Positions 42,030 through 51,450 are shown, counted from the stretch's first letter. The stretch is 64,000 nucleotides of DNA from Marinobacter antarcticus (GCF_900142385.1 NZ_FRAQ01000001.1:744001-808000), one strand, 5' to 3'. The notes: generated by a model not told the origin, from the letters alone. Numbers and translations: made by a program.

Positions 42030-44297
42030 TTACAAACCTGAATCAGCTGTTGCACCCTGTTCTAGAGCGCCGCTGGCCAACGCTTTTTCCAGTTCCTGCG
42101 CCGGAATAGGGCGGCTGATCAGGTAACCCTGAACCAGATTGCAGCCTTGGTCCTTAAGGAAATCCAGCTGCGCCTGGGTTTCCACACCCTCGGCAACCAC
42201 ACGTAAACCAAGGTTATGGGCGAGATTGATCACCGCCCGGATGATCACAGCGTCATCATGGCGCTCAGTCACGTCAGTAATGAAAGAGCGGTCGATTTTA
42301 AGAAGATCCACCGGGAAATCTTTCAGATACGCCAGGGAAGAATAGCCGACGCCGAAATCATCAATCGCCAGATTCACACCAAGATCGTGCAAGCGGGACA
42401 GTTGGTCCAGGTTGTGCTCGATGTTCTGAATGAAAATTTCTTCGGTGAGCTCCACTTCAAGCCGGGCAGCCGGAATACCCTCAGCATCCAGGGCATCGCG
42501 TATTCGATCCACCAGATCCTCGTCATCCAGCTCCCGCCCGGACAGGTTCACGGCGACATTGAGCTTTCCGAAGCGGGTGTCCTTCCAGGCCGCTAGCTGC
42601 CGGCAGGCAGCCATGACCACCCAGTGCCCGATATCGGTAATCCGGCCACTCTCTTCCGCCAGTGGAATGAATTCACCTGGCGCTAACAGGCCCCGGCGGG
42701 GGTGCTGCCAGCGGATAAGCGCCTCAACACTGGTGATTTCGCCGCTGTTCAGGTTCAGTTGCGGCTGGTAATGCAGTACAAACTCATTATTGGCAAGGGC
42801 ATGGCTGAGATCCTTTTCCAGCTCCAGACGCATCACTTCCCGTTCCTGCATACCGTCGGTGTAGAACTGGTAGGTGTTGCGACCCTGTTCCTTGGCGCGA
42901 TACAGGGCGATGTCAGCGTTGCGCAAGAGGATATCCGCGTCCAAACCACTATGAGGATACAAGGCAACGCCCAGAGTTGCGGTAACACTGTGGGCTTCCT
43001 CCTGAATAACAAAAGGCGATTCAAAACACTGTTTGATCAACCCGAGCAAATAAATGACATCGTCAATCTCCTCCACATGCTGTTGGCAGATCATGAACTC
43101 GTCACCGCCGGAATAGGCCACCGTAATACGTTCATCACTGAGCTGATTCAGGCGCCCGGCAACCTGAACCAGCAACTCGTCACCAAACTGGTGTCCAAGA
43201 GAGTCGTTCAGCATCTGAAAGCGGTCGAGATCCAGCATTACCAGTGCCACCTGCCGCATCTGGCGATCCGCGGTGCTCAGGGCATAGGCGAGATCTTCCA
43301 TAAAGAAGCGCCGGTTCGCCAGGCCGGTAAGAGCATCGGTAGACTCCAGTCGCACAAGATCCTGCTGAATAGTTTCGCGCTGCGCGATTTCTTTATCCAG
43401 CTTCCGCCGGGCTGTCAGCAGAGCTTGATTACGCTTGAGAATGAGCTGAAGCAGAAGGGTAGTGAGGCTCGTCAGCAGGCCCATGAACATAAGGGAAATA
43501 AACGTCCAGCGTGGCCAGGGGCTGCGCTGCTTTTCGACCCACGCCGGTGAAGGGCTGAGAGTCAGTTGCCAGTTCAGGGTAGGCAGGTCGATCGGCAGGG
43601 TGTAAGACATGGAGTTGCTGGTGCTTTCAAAATCGCTCAGCGTATAAACCGGAGTTCCGTTGCTGAGGATCTCTATCCGGAACATGCCCGGCTCCCGAGT
43701 GGCCATAAGATCGCGCGCCAGCGTTTCCATTCTGAAGACCCCGGCAACGAAGCCATTGTTATCGAGTCCTGCGTCGACTGGAGCATAAATAACAATGCCT
43801 TTGCCTCCCTGGCGCAGTTCGATCACCCCGGAAATATCGTAGTTTCCAGATTGAATGGCCGCCTCAAGAGCCCTGCGGCGCTGCTCGTTAAAGGCGACGT
43901 TGAAGCCAACTACGCCTTCGTTGGAGGAAAAAGGCTCAAGCCAACGGATAATAAAGTTGCGGTCGATCCACTCAATTGCCTGATAGATGCGGAAGTCTTC
44001 AAGGTAATTGCGGGCATCCTCACGCCATTCGCTTTCCGGCGTTTGCGGATCCGTTGTCAGGCGGCTAGCCATGCGCCGGATGGCGGCGGCATGAACTATA
44101 AACTCACGTTCCAGAGTATTGGCCATACTCCGTGTTTCGTTTTCAAGATTGGACTGTATCTGCCCGGTATACTGCAGGATAAGACCGTAGCGAAGCCCCG
44201 CGGCCATCGCGAGAAATACAAGGAAGATCACCACCGGAAAGGCAGGGTGCAGTAGCCGCTTTACAAAAAGCCCGCCGTTCAGGGGTAGTTGTTCCAA
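42030..44297 (-). CDS. CHASE-GGDEF-EAL cyclic-di-GMP enzyme
   Basis: A 755-residue bifunctional protein. A membrane helix at about 15-35, a periplasmic CHASE sensor (near 95-200, with G-F-N-V-A-F-N-E-Q-R-R-R-A-L), a second helix near 270-290, then GGDEF (S-G-G-D-E-F near 405) and EAL (E-A-L-I-R-W near 520). The GGDEF site is intact but the R-x-x-D inhibition site is not seen at the usual distance. The EAL part keeps E-L-T-E-E-I, D-D-F-G-V-G-Y and K-I-D-R-S-F, so phosphodiesterase activity is expected. CHASE domains bind small extracellular ligands. It is a single gene. Confidence 0.92.
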   Translation of the reverse strand: MEQLPLNGGLFVKRLLHPAFPVVIFLVFLAMAAGLRYGLILQYTGQIQSNLENETRSMANTLEREFIVHAAAIRRMASRLTTDPQTPESEWREDARNYLEDFRIYQAIEWIDRNFIIRWLEPFSSNEGVVGFNVAFNEQRRRALEAAIQSGNYDISGVIELRQGGKGIVIYAPVDAGLDNNGFVAGVFRMETLARDLMATREPGMFRIEILSNGTPVYTLSDFESTSNSMSYTLPIDLPTLNWQLTLSPSPAWVEKQRSPWPRWTFISLMFMGLLTSLTTLLLQLILKRNQALLTARRKLDKEIAQRETIQQDLVRLESTDALTGLANRRFFMEDLAYALSTADRQMRQVALVMLDLDRFQMLNDSLGHQFGDELLVQVAGRLNQLSDERITVAYSGGDEFMICQQHVEEIDDVIYLLGLIKQCFESPFVIQEEAHSVTATLGVALYPHSGLDADILLRNADIALYRAKEQGRNTYQFYTDGMQEREVMRLELEKDLSHALANNEFVLHYQPQLNLNSGEITSVEALIRWQHPRRGLLAPGEFIPLAEESGRITDIGHWVVMAACRQLAAWKDTRFGKLNVAVNLSGRELDDEDLVDRIRDALDAEGIPAARLEVELTEEIFIQNIEHNLDQLSRLHDLGVNLAIDDFGVGYSSLAYLKDFPVDLLKIDRSFITDVTERHDDAVIIRAVINLAHNLGLRVVAEGVETQAQLDFLKDQGCNLVQGYLISRPIPAQELEKALASGALEQGATADSGL

Positions 44298-44398
44298 GAA
44301 GTGCTCCGATTATTACAAGACCGACTTGCCATTGTAACGGCTGCAGATCGTTAATAATAAACCATTCTTCCTGGACCGACTATCTTGGGCCCGGTGGC

Positions 44399-44836
44399 TC
44401 AGGCTCTGGCGTCGACCGCTGGTATACCCTGGCGCGGAATTTCCTGCTTCGGGCAGCGATCCATAACAACGGTCAGCCCGGCCGCTTCGGCCCGGGCGGC
44501 GCCTGCCTCATTGATGACACCGATCTGCAGCCAGATCACCGGAACCTTCAGCTCGATGGCCTGATCAATAATCGCATCCGTGCGCTCCGGTGCAAGGAAC
44601 AGCTCTACCATATCGACCGGCTCCGGCACAGAGGCGATGTCTGCATAGACTGTCTCACCCAACACTGTCTGGCCGGCCAGGCGTGGGTTTACGGGGATAA
44701 TCCGGTACCCGTGCGCTTGCATGAACTCCATGACTTCATGGGAGGGTCGATTGGTTTTTCCGCTGGCTCCCACCAGAGCAATAGTGCGCACGCTTTCGAG
44801 AATAGCGCGCATCTGGCCGGGTTGATTGCTTGGCAT
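44399..44836 (-). CDS. CoA-binding domain protein (YccU-like)
   Basis: A 145-residue Rossmann-fold protein of the CoA-binding family. It starts with the domain motif I-A-L-V-G-A-S-G-K-T-N-R-P-S near residue 19, continues with I-I-P-V-N-P near 50 and ends with D-R-C-P-K-Q-E near 130, as in E. coli YccU. It is 23 bases after the folX stop on the same strand, so folE-folX-this gene may form one transcript. The biochemical role of the family is not established. Confidence 0.85.
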   Translation of the reverse strand: MPSNQPGQMRAILESVRTIALVGASGKTNRPSHEVMEFMQAHGYRIIPVNPRLAGQTVLGETVYADIASVPEPVDMVELFLAPERTDAIIDQAIELKVPVIWLQIGVINEAGAARAEAAGLTVVMDRCPKQEIPRQGIPAVDARA

Positions 44837-44859
44837 GGGTACGGAACACCTGTGTTGGA

Positions 44860-45234
44860 CTAACGACGTGCCTCAAGACATACAGACACGGATTCCGCAT
44901 AGCGTAGCGCGTGCGGCTTGTCGATTTCTACCTGCGCCCATTGCACGGCGCCATGTTCCATAACGATGCTGAGCACTTCGTGAGTCAGGCGCTCCAGAAG
45001 GGCAAAACGGTTGCCATCCACGTGACCGATAATCTGCTTGGTGATGGTGCGGTAATTGAGCGCGGCCGTAATTTCATTCCGGTTAATCGCTTCAGTCGCA
45101 TCGTAAGTCAGGCACACATTGATGATCACGTCCTGCTGATTATTGATTTCTTCTTCTTTGATGCCGATATAGGCACGCAGCAGTAGATCCTTGATCTTGA
45201 CTCTTGCCTGGTGGTTGCAGGGAACCTCTGTCAT
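44860..45234 (-). CDS. folX: Dihydroneopterin triphosphate 2'-epimerase FolX
   Basis: A 124-residue tunnelling-fold enzyme. Stretches A-Y-I-G-I-K-E-E-E-I-N-N-Q-Q-D-V-I-I-N-V and A-L-N-Y-R-T-I-T-K near the middle, and H-A-L-R-Y-A-E-S-V-S near the end, match E. coli FolX rather than FolB. FolX converts dihydroneopterin triphosphate to dihydromonapterin triphosphate, the path to tetrahydromonapterin, the cofactor of phenylalanine hydroxylase in Pseudomonas. It follows folE on the same strand by 25 bases, so substrate supply and epimerisation are co-expressed. Confidence 0.92.
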   Translation of the reverse strand: MTEVPCNHQARVKIKDLLLRAYIGIKEEEINNQQDVIINVCLTYDATEAINRNEITAALNYRTITKQIIGHVDGNRFALLERLTHEVLSIVMEHGAVQWAQVEIDKPHALRYAESVSVCLEARR

Positions 45235-45259
45235 ACCGCCTCCATTCGAATCGCTGTTA

Positions 45260-45829
45260 TCAGCGATTGTTGCTGATCAGGTTCAGAAATTCTGCGCGTG
45301 TTGCCTGAGATGTACGGAACTGCCCAAGCATCATGGAGGTTTTCATCTTCGAGTTCTGCTTCTCCACACCACGCATCATCATGCACATATGCTGAGCTTC
45401 GATAACCACCGCAACGCCTTTGGCATTGGTGACGCTCTCAACGGCTTCGGCAATCTCGCGTGTCAGATTTTCCTGAATTTGCAGGCGGCGAGCATACATG
45501 TCTACGATGCGTGCAAACTTGGACAGGCCCAGAACACGACCCTGTGGCATATACGCAATATGGCATTTTCCAATAAAGGGAAGTATGTGATGTTCGCACA
45601 TGCTGTATAGCTCAATATCCTGTACCACAACCATCTCATCCATTGCGGACTCAAAAACCGCATTGTTGACGAGATCGTCAAGGTCCTGCTGGTAGCCGTG
45701 GGTCAGAAACTGCATGGCCTTGGCCGCACGCATGGGGGTATCCTGCAGACCTTCACGGTTGGTGTCTTCACCCAGCCCGTTGATGATGGCGCGGTAGTGG
45801 CCCGCGAGGTCGTCAAGGAGTTTGGTCAT
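45260..45829 (-). CDS. folE: GTP cyclohydrolase I FolE
   Basis: A 189-residue type I GTP cyclohydrolase, making dihydroneopterin triphosphate from GTP. The zinc site is visible in S-M-C-E-H-H-I-L-P near residue 78 with a partner Cys lower down, and the active-site block [17 protein letters not shown] near 105 is typical. Start 45829 is chosen as the family-length start preceded by GGAAAAG; the frame extends 14 codons further. Downstream is folX, pointing to tetrahydromonapterin as well as folate production. Confidence 0.94.
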   Translation of the reverse strand: MTKLLDDLAGHYRAIINGLGEDTNREGLQDTPMRAAKAMQFLTHGYQQDLDDLVNNAVFESAMDEMVVVQDIELYSMCEHHILPFIGKCHIAYMPQGRVLGLSKFARIVDMYARRLQIQENLTREIAEAVESVTNAKGVAVVIEAQHMCMMMRGVEKQNSKMKTSMMLGQFRTSQATRAEFLNLISNNR

Positions 45830-46040
45830 AGTCTTTTCCGGTTTTATTAATGGTACGGAGGTATGGTGCAAGAGCCAAAGCTTAAGTGAATTTGCTTGGC
45901 ATCTCTACGGTTTACGATGATGCTCTCAGAAAAGACCAGTCTTAGTTTGCAGTTTATAGGGCGCAGCTGCGCGGCTATGGCGGGACGGCCGGGTTTATTC
46001 TAAAGTCGCAGACTGTGAAAGATCTGTCGGGGGGTAACGC
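45830..46040. promoter_or_regulatory. Divergent region between folE and the MEST-like hydrolase gene
   Basis: A 211-bp region with promoters expected in both directions. A GGGGGGT site lies six bases before the hydrolase ATG. I see no clear operator or hairpin. Confidence 0.3.
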
Positions 46041-46955
46041 ATGGAACAGCAGATACCTGGTATCGGGGGCGTAAAGGCAGCCGGGCGTGGAGTGGCTACG
46101 CTTGATGCATGGCAACAGGGAGGTAAATGGTTCAGCTATGAAGGCCACGCGATATTCAGCCGCATGGCGGGCCAGGGTGAGCCGCTGGTGCTCCTGCACG
46201 GATTCCCGACGGCCAGTTGGGACTGGAGCCGTATCTGGCCCATGTTGGTTCAGAGCAATAATGTGCTGGCTGTGGACATGCTGGGGTTCGGCTTTTCTGA
46301 CAAGCCCCGGGAGCATGCCTACAGCATTGAAGACCAGGCAGACTTGATGCAGGGGCTGCTGGAAGGCCTTGGGCTTGAGTCGGTGCATCTTTTTGCCCAT
46401 GACTATGGGTGCAGTGTCGTCCAGGAGCTTCTGGCCCGGGAGCAGGAAGGGATGCTGCCTTTTCGGATTGCCAGTGTCTGTTTTCTGAACGGCGCGCTGT
46501 TTCCGGAAGTACACAACCCTTTGCTGATTCAGAGATTGTTGCGCAGCCCGTTGGGCGGGCTAATCAGCCGGGGCCTGACACGGCGCAGCTTCGAGCGCAG
46601 CTTTCTGAAGCTGTTTGGCAGCAAAAACGTCCCTGACCAGCGGGATATGGATGATTTCTGGCACCTCCTCACCTACAACAACGGCCGCGGAATCCTGCAT
46701 CACCTGATCCAGTTTATGGAAGATCGCCGGTGCCACCGTCATCGCTGGGTGTCCGCGTTGCAGAATGCCAGACAGCCCATGCGTTTGATTTCAGGAATTG
46801 CAGATCCTGTATCAGGAGCGGCCATGGTGCAGCGTTATCACGAAATGATTCCTGAGGCCGATGTCGTGCAATTGAAGAATGTCGGACACTATCCGCACTT
46901 TGAAAGCCCCTGGGAGGTTTTCAGTGCTTACAGGGATTTCCGAAAACGCCAGTGA
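46041..46955 (+). CDS. MEST-like alpha/beta hydrolase
   Basis: A 304-residue alpha/beta hydrolase of the haloalkane dehalogenase/epoxide hydrolase group. L-L-H-G-F-P-T-A-S-W-D-W near residue 51 is the oxyanion region, the nucleophile is Asp121 in A-H-D-Y-G-C-S-V, an acid lies in G-I-A-D-P near 255 and the His in V-G-H-Y-P-H-F-E-S-P near 285. This combination with H-D-Y-G resembles the MEST/epoxide-hydrolase branch. An Asp nucleophile implies ester-intermediate hydrolysis of epoxides or halides; the natural substrate is unknown. It converges with a diguanylate cyclase 16 bases away. Confidence 0.87.
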   Translation: MEQQIPGIGGVKAAGRGVATLDAWQQGGKWFSYEGHAIFSRMAGQGEPLVLLHGFPTASWDWSRIWPMLVQSNNVLAVDMLGFGFSDKPREHAYSIEDQADLMQGLLEGLGLESVHLFAHDYGCSVVQELLAREQEGMLPFRIASVCFLNGALFPEVHNPLLIQRLLRSPLGGLISRGLTRRSFERSFLKLFGSKNVPDQRDMDDFWHLLTYNNGRGILHHLIQFMEDRRCHRHRWVSALQNARQPMRLISGIADPVSGAAMVQRYHEMIPEADVVQLKNVGHYPHFESPWEVFSAYRDFRKRQ

Positions 46956-46971
46956 TGCCCCAAACGGGATA

Positions 46972-48039
46972 CTAACTGATGACAGGAGCCAGGGGTTCGT
47001 CCGGATTCTGGCTCTCTGGCATCAGGTGGCCGGCAGCGCCGACCACCTGATTACGGCCCCTGGATTTGGCCTCGTACAGTGCCTGGTCGGCACGGTTCAG
47101 CCATACGGACCAGGTTTCACCTTTGCTGACTTCGGCGATACTGGCGCTGGCGGTTACCTTGACATCATCGAGAAACGGCCGGGCGCTGATGCTGGTCAGG
47201 AGCTGGTGGGCCAGAACACTGCCCTCCTGCTGACTGGTCTCAGGCAGCACAAGCATGAACTCTTCTCCGCCGATACGAAAAAGCTGGTCGCTTTCTCTGA
47301 GCCGATTGCGCAACCGCAATGCCATCTCTTTCAGAACCTTGTCGCCGGCAAGGTGCCCCCACTGATCATTAATCATCTTGAAGTAATCCAGATCCAGCAG
47401 GATCAGACTGGATAATCGGTCATAGCGTTCTCGCATCTGAATCTGGCTGTTCAGAATGTCGGCCAGTTGTGACCGGTTCAGGCAGCCGGTAAGCGGGTCG
47501 GTGGTTGCAAGTCGGGTGAGTTCATTCTGGAGCTTACCAACCAGCCACGCGAAGATCATGGAGAACAGGCAAGTAAGCCCCAGTGAGAAGGTAATGCGCC
47601 AGAAATCCGCTTCGGGAAACTTCACGAAAGAAACCACTGCCATAACGCTGACAAAAACGATGTTGCTGGCAATGGCTTCCCGCAGAGGTAACAGGAAAAA
47701 CAGGGCCGATGCGGCAGGGTAAGCCCAGTATAAGCCCGCGTGTCCGTTAATAGCCGTTGAGTAAGCGGCGCAGACCACGGCCAGCAGGGGAAACAGAAGA
47801 CCTTTCAGGAAGTAAGTGTCGCGAAATCGCAACAAGCCGATCACCAGAAGCGCGTTGACGGCGAAAAGCACCAGCAGCCCCGAGAGGAGAAAATGATGGT
47901 GCTGCCATTGTACGACTACAAGCGGTGCAACGGCGATGAAGGCCCAAAAATGTAGGTGATATACCAGCTGGCGCTTGAAACCAAGCACTGCAAGCGTCGG
48001 GTTGGTAGACTTGGAAACGGTGGAAGAAAACGTGTTCAC
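46972..48039 (-). CDS. Membrane-bound diguanylate cyclase with multi-helix N-terminus
   Basis: A 355-residue protein. The start is GTG at 48039, six bases after GGGAG. Five to six membrane helices occupy about 20-180, with no large extracellular domain, then GGDEF follows. The site is F-R-I-G-G-E-E-F near 274, intact, preceded at five residues by R-E-S-D, the I-site. It therefore makes cyclic-di-GMP with product inhibition. The membrane part resembles MHYT- or 7TM-type sensors only loosely, and the signal is unknown. Confidence 0.9.
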   Translation of the reverse strand: MNTFSSTVSKSTNPTLAVLGFKRQLVYHLHFWAFIAVAPLVVVQWQHHHFLLSGLLVLFAVNALLVIGLLRFRDTYFLKGLLFPLLAVVCAAYSTAINGHAGLYWAYPAASALFFLLPLREAIASNIVFVSVMAVVSFVKFPEADFWRITFSLGLTCLFSMIFAWLVGKLQNELTRLATTDPLTGCLNRSQLADILNSQIQMRERYDRLSSLILLDLDYFKMINDQWGHLAGDKVLKEMALRLRNRLRESDQLFRIGGEEFMLVLPETSQQEGSVLAHQLLTSISARPFLDDVKVTASASIAEVSKGETWSVWLNRADQALYEAKSRGRNQVVGAAGHLMPESQNPDEPLAPVIS

Positions 48040-48240
48040 AGCATACTCCCGCTGTCTGGATAAAGCCGCTGCCGGACTTAAACATGAGCTTAGCACGTGC
48101 GCGCGCCTGGTGAAGCTCGAGTATTTGTTTATTGGCGTTATTAGTTTTGTTCAGTTGGCCCTTGAAGACCATTTCGTTAAAATTCTCCCGAGTTTTGTTC
48201 TGATTGTCATTCTTATAAAAACCCTGACGGGAAACCTGAT
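48040..48240. promoter_or_regulatory. Divergent region between diguanylate cyclase and patatin-like genes
   Basis: A 201-bp AT-rich region. GGGAAACC lies just before the patatin-like ATG. No confident promoter motif or palindrome was found by eye. Confidence 0.25.
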
Positions 48241-49323
48241 ATGACCGCCATCCATACCCGCGCGCCCGCACTGACCATTCGGGCAGGCCGCCAAACCATG
48301 CAGCGGTTGCAGGAAAAACCGCTGACACCGGATGATGTGCACGTTATACCCGGTGCGGCGGGTGGCCCCAAGGCCCTTGGCCTAAGTGGTCTGGATAAAG
48401 CGATTTTCGGTGACTGGCTGCCGCAGGTTGAGCAGGAGCGTTCCCTGATTGGTTCGTCGATCGGCAGCTGGCGGTTTGCCGCCATTGCCTCTTCGGATAA
48501 TCCCCGGGCTCAACTTACCCGGCTGGCCGAACTTTATACTTCTCAGCGTTTTTCGAAAGGTGTCAGTGCTGCGGAAGTCAGTCGTCAAAGCGCTCTGTTT
48601 CTCGAAGAACTGATCGGTGGTCGGGAAGATTTTATCCTGGAGCACCCATGGTACCGTCTGAATGTTGTCGTTGTTCGCAGCCGCGGCATGCTTGAATCCG
48701 ATTCCAGAGCTCGCCTGAGCCTTGGCCTGATGAGCGCCATAAGCGCTAATGTAGTTGGTCGGCGCCACTTGGGCCGCTTCATGGAGCGGGGCATTCTCCA
48801 CGACGCCCGGCTGAAAGCTCCGCTGTCGCCGCTGAAAGACTTTCTCAGTCATGAAGTCCCGCTGAGTCGCGACAACCTCTTGCCGGCTTTGCTGGCCTCG
48901 GCGTCCATTCCAATGGTTATGTCTGGTGTTCGGGATATTCCGGGTGCGCCAAGCGGTATATATCGGGATGGTGGGCTTCTGGATTACCACCTGGATCTGC
49001 CGTACAAGCAGCCGGGCGTGGTTCTGTACCCACATTTCACTGATCGTGTAGTACCGGGCTGGTTCGACAAGACGCTGCCCTGGCGGCGTGGCGATGCGAC
49101 CCGCCTGCAGGATGTGTTGCTGGTGGCGCCTTCGCCGGAATACCTGGATCGCCTGCCGGATGGCAAACTGCCGGATCGTAAGGATTTTGAATCTTATGCC
49201 GGAGATGACAGTAGCCGGGAACGCTCCTGGCGAAAAGCCATTGCCGAGAGTGAGCGCCTGGGCGACGAATTTCTCGAACTCCTCGAAACCGGCCGCCTGA
49301 GAGATGTTCTCCAGCCCTTATGA
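48241..49323 (+). CDS. Patatin-like phospholipase family protein
   Basis: A 360-residue soluble protein. The glycine-rich loop V-I-P-G-A-A-G-G-P-K-A-L-G near residue 36 acts as the oxyanion hole, the nucleophile Ser73 sits in G-S-S-I-G-S-W, and the dyad Asp243 in Y-R-D-G-G-L-L-D-Y. These are the three marks of the patatin fold (lipid acyl hydrolase). No signal peptide is evident. Related bacterial proteins include polyhydroxybutyrate-associated and phospholipase A-like forms; the substrate is unknown. It converges with znuB. Confidence 0.82.
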   Translation: MTAIHTRAPALTIRAGRQTMQRLQEKPLTPDDVHVIPGAAGGPKALGLSGLDKAIFGDWLPQVEQERSLIGSSIGSWRFAAIASSDNPRAQLTRLAELYTSQRFSKGVSAAEVSRQSALFLEELIGGREDFILEHPWYRLNVVVVRSRGMLESDSRARLSLGLMSAISANVVGRRHLGRFMERGILHDARLKAPLSPLKDFLSHEVPLSRDNLLPALLASASIPMVMSGVRDIPGAPSGIYRDGGLLDYHLDLPYKQPGVVLYPHFTDRVVPGWFDKTLPWRRGDATRLQDVLLVAPSPEYLDRLPDGKLPDRKDFESYAGDDSSRERSWRKAIAESERLGDEFLELLETGRLRDVLQPL

Positions 49324-49366
49324 CGGAGGGGCAAAGCGATCTGTCATGGTGGTGTTTATCCTTGTC

Positions 49367-50191
49367 TCATGCAGAACGTCGGGCTAAAAATCGGCCAGCG
49401 CTGCCATAGACAACGAGAAACGTGGAAAACGCCGTCACCACGACTGAGGGGCCAGCCGGCGTATCCAAGTGCCACGACATGCTCAGGCCACCTGCCACCG
49501 CAATAAACCCGAATACCACCGCCAGGGCCGCCATCTGTTCCGGGGTACTGGATAGCCTGCGTGCTGTAGCTGCGGGAATGATCAGCAGTGCGGTAATCAG
49601 CAGAACGCCCACCATCTTCATGGCGACCGCAATCACCAGCGCAAACATCAGCATCAGCAGCAGGCGCAGGCGCTCAACCGGAACCCCTTCTACCCGCGCC
49701 AGTTCCTCGTGGATGGTGCTCATCAGCAAGCCACGCCAAAGCATAGTTAAAAGTGTCAGAATCACAATGGCACCGCCATAGATCCACAGCAGATCGTTGC
49801 GGTTCATGGCCAGCAGGTCGCCAAACAGGAGGCCTGTCAGGTCGATCCGGACATCTGGCATGAAACTGAGCGCGACCAGGCCGATTGCCAGGGCGCTGTG
49901 AGCAAGAATGCCCAGCAGAGTATCGGTGGCGAGTGTTTTGTTGCGGGAAAACAGCATCAGGGCCATGGCCAGAATAACGCTGGTAATGATAACCCCGAGA
50001 TTCAACGGAACACTGATCAGAAAGCTAAGAGCTATGCCCAACAGTGCTGAATGGGCCAGGGTATCGCCGAAATAAGCCATCCTCCGCCACACTACAAAGC
50101 AACCCAGAGGGCCGGCGATCAGCGCCACACCAAGACCACCAATGAGGGCGCGCCAGAAGAAATCATTCAGTACGGCATCAATGATGGTCAT
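49367..50191 (-). CDS. znuB: Zinc ABC transporter permease ZnuB
   Basis: A 274-residue membrane protein with about eight hydrophobic segments, the permease of the high-affinity zinc importer. Start 50191 is chosen for GAGGAG seven bases upstream; the open frame extends into znuC without support. Typical are G-L-G-V-A-L-I-A-G-P-L-G-C-F near 20, R-R-M-A-Y-F-G-D-T-L-A-H-S-A near 40 and L-L-I-I-P-A-A-T-A-R near 205. It overlaps the end of znuC by 14 bases, hence translational coupling. Confidence 0.93.
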   Translation of the reverse strand: MTIIDAVLNDFFWRALIGGLGVALIAGPLGCFVVWRRMAYFGDTLAHSALLGIALSFLISVPLNLGVIITSVILAMALMLFSRNKTLATDTLLGILAHSALAIGLVALSFMPDVRIDLTGLLFGDLLAMNRNDLLWIYGGAIVILTLLTMLWRGLLMSTIHEELARVEGVPVERLRLLLMLMFALVIAVAMKMVGVLLITALLIIPAATARRLSSTPEQMAALAVVFGFIAVAGGLSMSWHLDTPAGPSVVVTAFSTFLVVYGSAGRFLARRSA

Positions 50192-50966
50192 GATGACACT
50201 CCTCATGACCAGTGGCTGAACCGGAATGGACTGACCCCACCACGTTGCCGTGGAGATCGTGGCTATGGTTGTGATGATGGTGATACACCGCCAGGGATTC
50301 CGCCACTGGCCGGCCGAAGGTTTCAATAAAAGCCGGGTCGTGTGAGATGTCGGCGGGATGTCCGCTGCAACATACGTGCTGGTTCAGGCAGATGACCTTG
50401 TCGGTTGCGGCCATGACCAGGTGCAGGTCGTGGGAAATCATGATAACGCCACAGTTGAGCTCGTCCCGTAGTTGGCGAATCAGATCATAAAGCGCGGCCT
50501 GGCCATTGATATCAACGCCCTGAGCTGGCTCGTCAAGTACCAGAAGATCCGGTTTTCTGGCCAGCGCCCTGGCCAGCAGCAGACGTTGTTGCTCGCCTCC
50601 TGAAAGATGATGTACTGAGGCGTTGAGCAGGTGGCTGACACCGGTTCGTGCCAGCGCAGACACACACTCTGACAGCGGTTGGCCACTGAGCAGCATGAAG
50701 CGTTTGACGCTCAGCGGCAGCGTTGATTCCAGGCTCAGATGCTGAGGCACATACCCGATAACCAGATCCCTTGCACGCATGATGCGGCCACTGGTTGCAG
50801 CCTGAATGCCCAGAATGGCTTTGATCAACGTGGTTTTACCCGCGCCGTTGGGTCCTATGATGGTTATGATGTCGCCACGGTGCAGTGACAGGCTTACCCG
50901 GTCAACAACCGGCCGGCCGTCAAACTGGACGGTAAGATTGTCGATGGCAACCAGCGCATCACTCAT
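50178..50966 (-). CDS. znuC: Zinc ABC transporter ATP-binding protein ZnuC
   Basis: A 262-residue ABC ATPase. Walker A is G-P-N-G-A-G-K-T-T-L near residue 38, the signature L-S-G-G-E-Q-Q-R-L-L near 120 and Walker B D-L-L-V-L-D-E-P near 138. The C-terminal tail is very rich in His (Y-H-H-H-H-N-H-S-H-D-L-H and a final H-E-E-C-H-H-D-H-H), the zinc-binding tail known in ZnuC proteins. It lies between zur, overlapped by 8 bases, and znuB, so regulator and importer form one operon. Confidence 0.95.
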   Translation of the reverse strand: MSDALVAIDNLTVQFDGRPVVDRVSLSLHRGDIITIIGPNGAGKTTLIKAILGIQAATSGRIMRARDLVIGYVPQHLSLESTLPLSVKRFMLLSGQPLSECVSALARTGVSHLLNASVHHLSGGEQQRLLLARALARKPDLLVLDEPAQGVDINGQAALYDLIRQLRDELNCGVIMISHDLHLVMAATDKVICLNQHVCCSGHPADISHDPAFIETFGRPVAESLAVYHHHHNHSHDLHGNVVGSVHSGSATGHEECHHDHH

Positions 50967-51450
50967 GGTGCTGTTCCGTCTGACAGCCGGGGCACAGACC
51001 AGCCACCTCCAGCGTTACCGTTTCGGTACGGAATGCTTCGGCGCCTGCCGCATTGAGTATCGCCGTGGATACCGACGTGTTCGTCAGCTCCAGAACATTG
51101 CCGCAGGCGCGGCAGATAAGAAACATACCCGTATGGTGTTCGCCGGCATGGGCGCAGCCGGTAAAAGCGTTAAGCGAAGCTATGCGGTGAACCAGCCCTT
51201 GCTGCTGCAGAAAATCCAGTGCCCGGTATACCGTTGGTGGTGCGGCGTTATGGCCTTCGGACGTAAGTTCTGCGAGCACATCATAGGCCCCGAGGGGCTT
51301 GTGGGATTGCCAGATCAGCTCCAGCACTCGCTCACGGGTGGGCGTCAGGCGGGCATTCTGCTGCTGACAAATCGTTCTGGCGTCGGCCAGAGCCTGACGG
51401 ACACAGGCATCGTGGTTGTGAGGGCGGTACGGGAGCGCACGGGCAGACAT
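50959..51450 (-). CDS. zur: Zinc uptake regulator Zur (Fur family)
   Basis: A 163-residue Fur-family repressor. Start 51450 gives the family length with AGGA eight bases upstream. It has the winged helix with R-L-T-P-T-R-E-R-V-L-E-L-I near 35, a metal site with H-H-T-G-M-F-L-I-C-R-A-C-G-N near 100, and a second Cys pair C-P-G-C near 155, the structural zinc site. It likely represses znuCB (and itself) in zinc-replete cells by binding the box 29 bases upstream. Confidence 0.93.
   Translation of the reverse strand: MSARALPYRPHNHDACVRQALADARTICQQQNARLTPTRERVLELIWQSHKPLGAYDVLAELTSEGHNAAPPTVYRALDFLQQQGLVHRIASLNAFTGCAHAGEHHTGMFLICRACGNVLELTNTSVSTAILNAAGAEAFRTETVTLEVAGLCPGCQTEQHHE

Noticed and set aside
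42702..43550. A 282-codon plus-strand open frame opposite the CHASE-GGDEF-EAL gene.
   Set aside because: Antisense shadow of an intact gene; composition and lack of motifs argue against coding.
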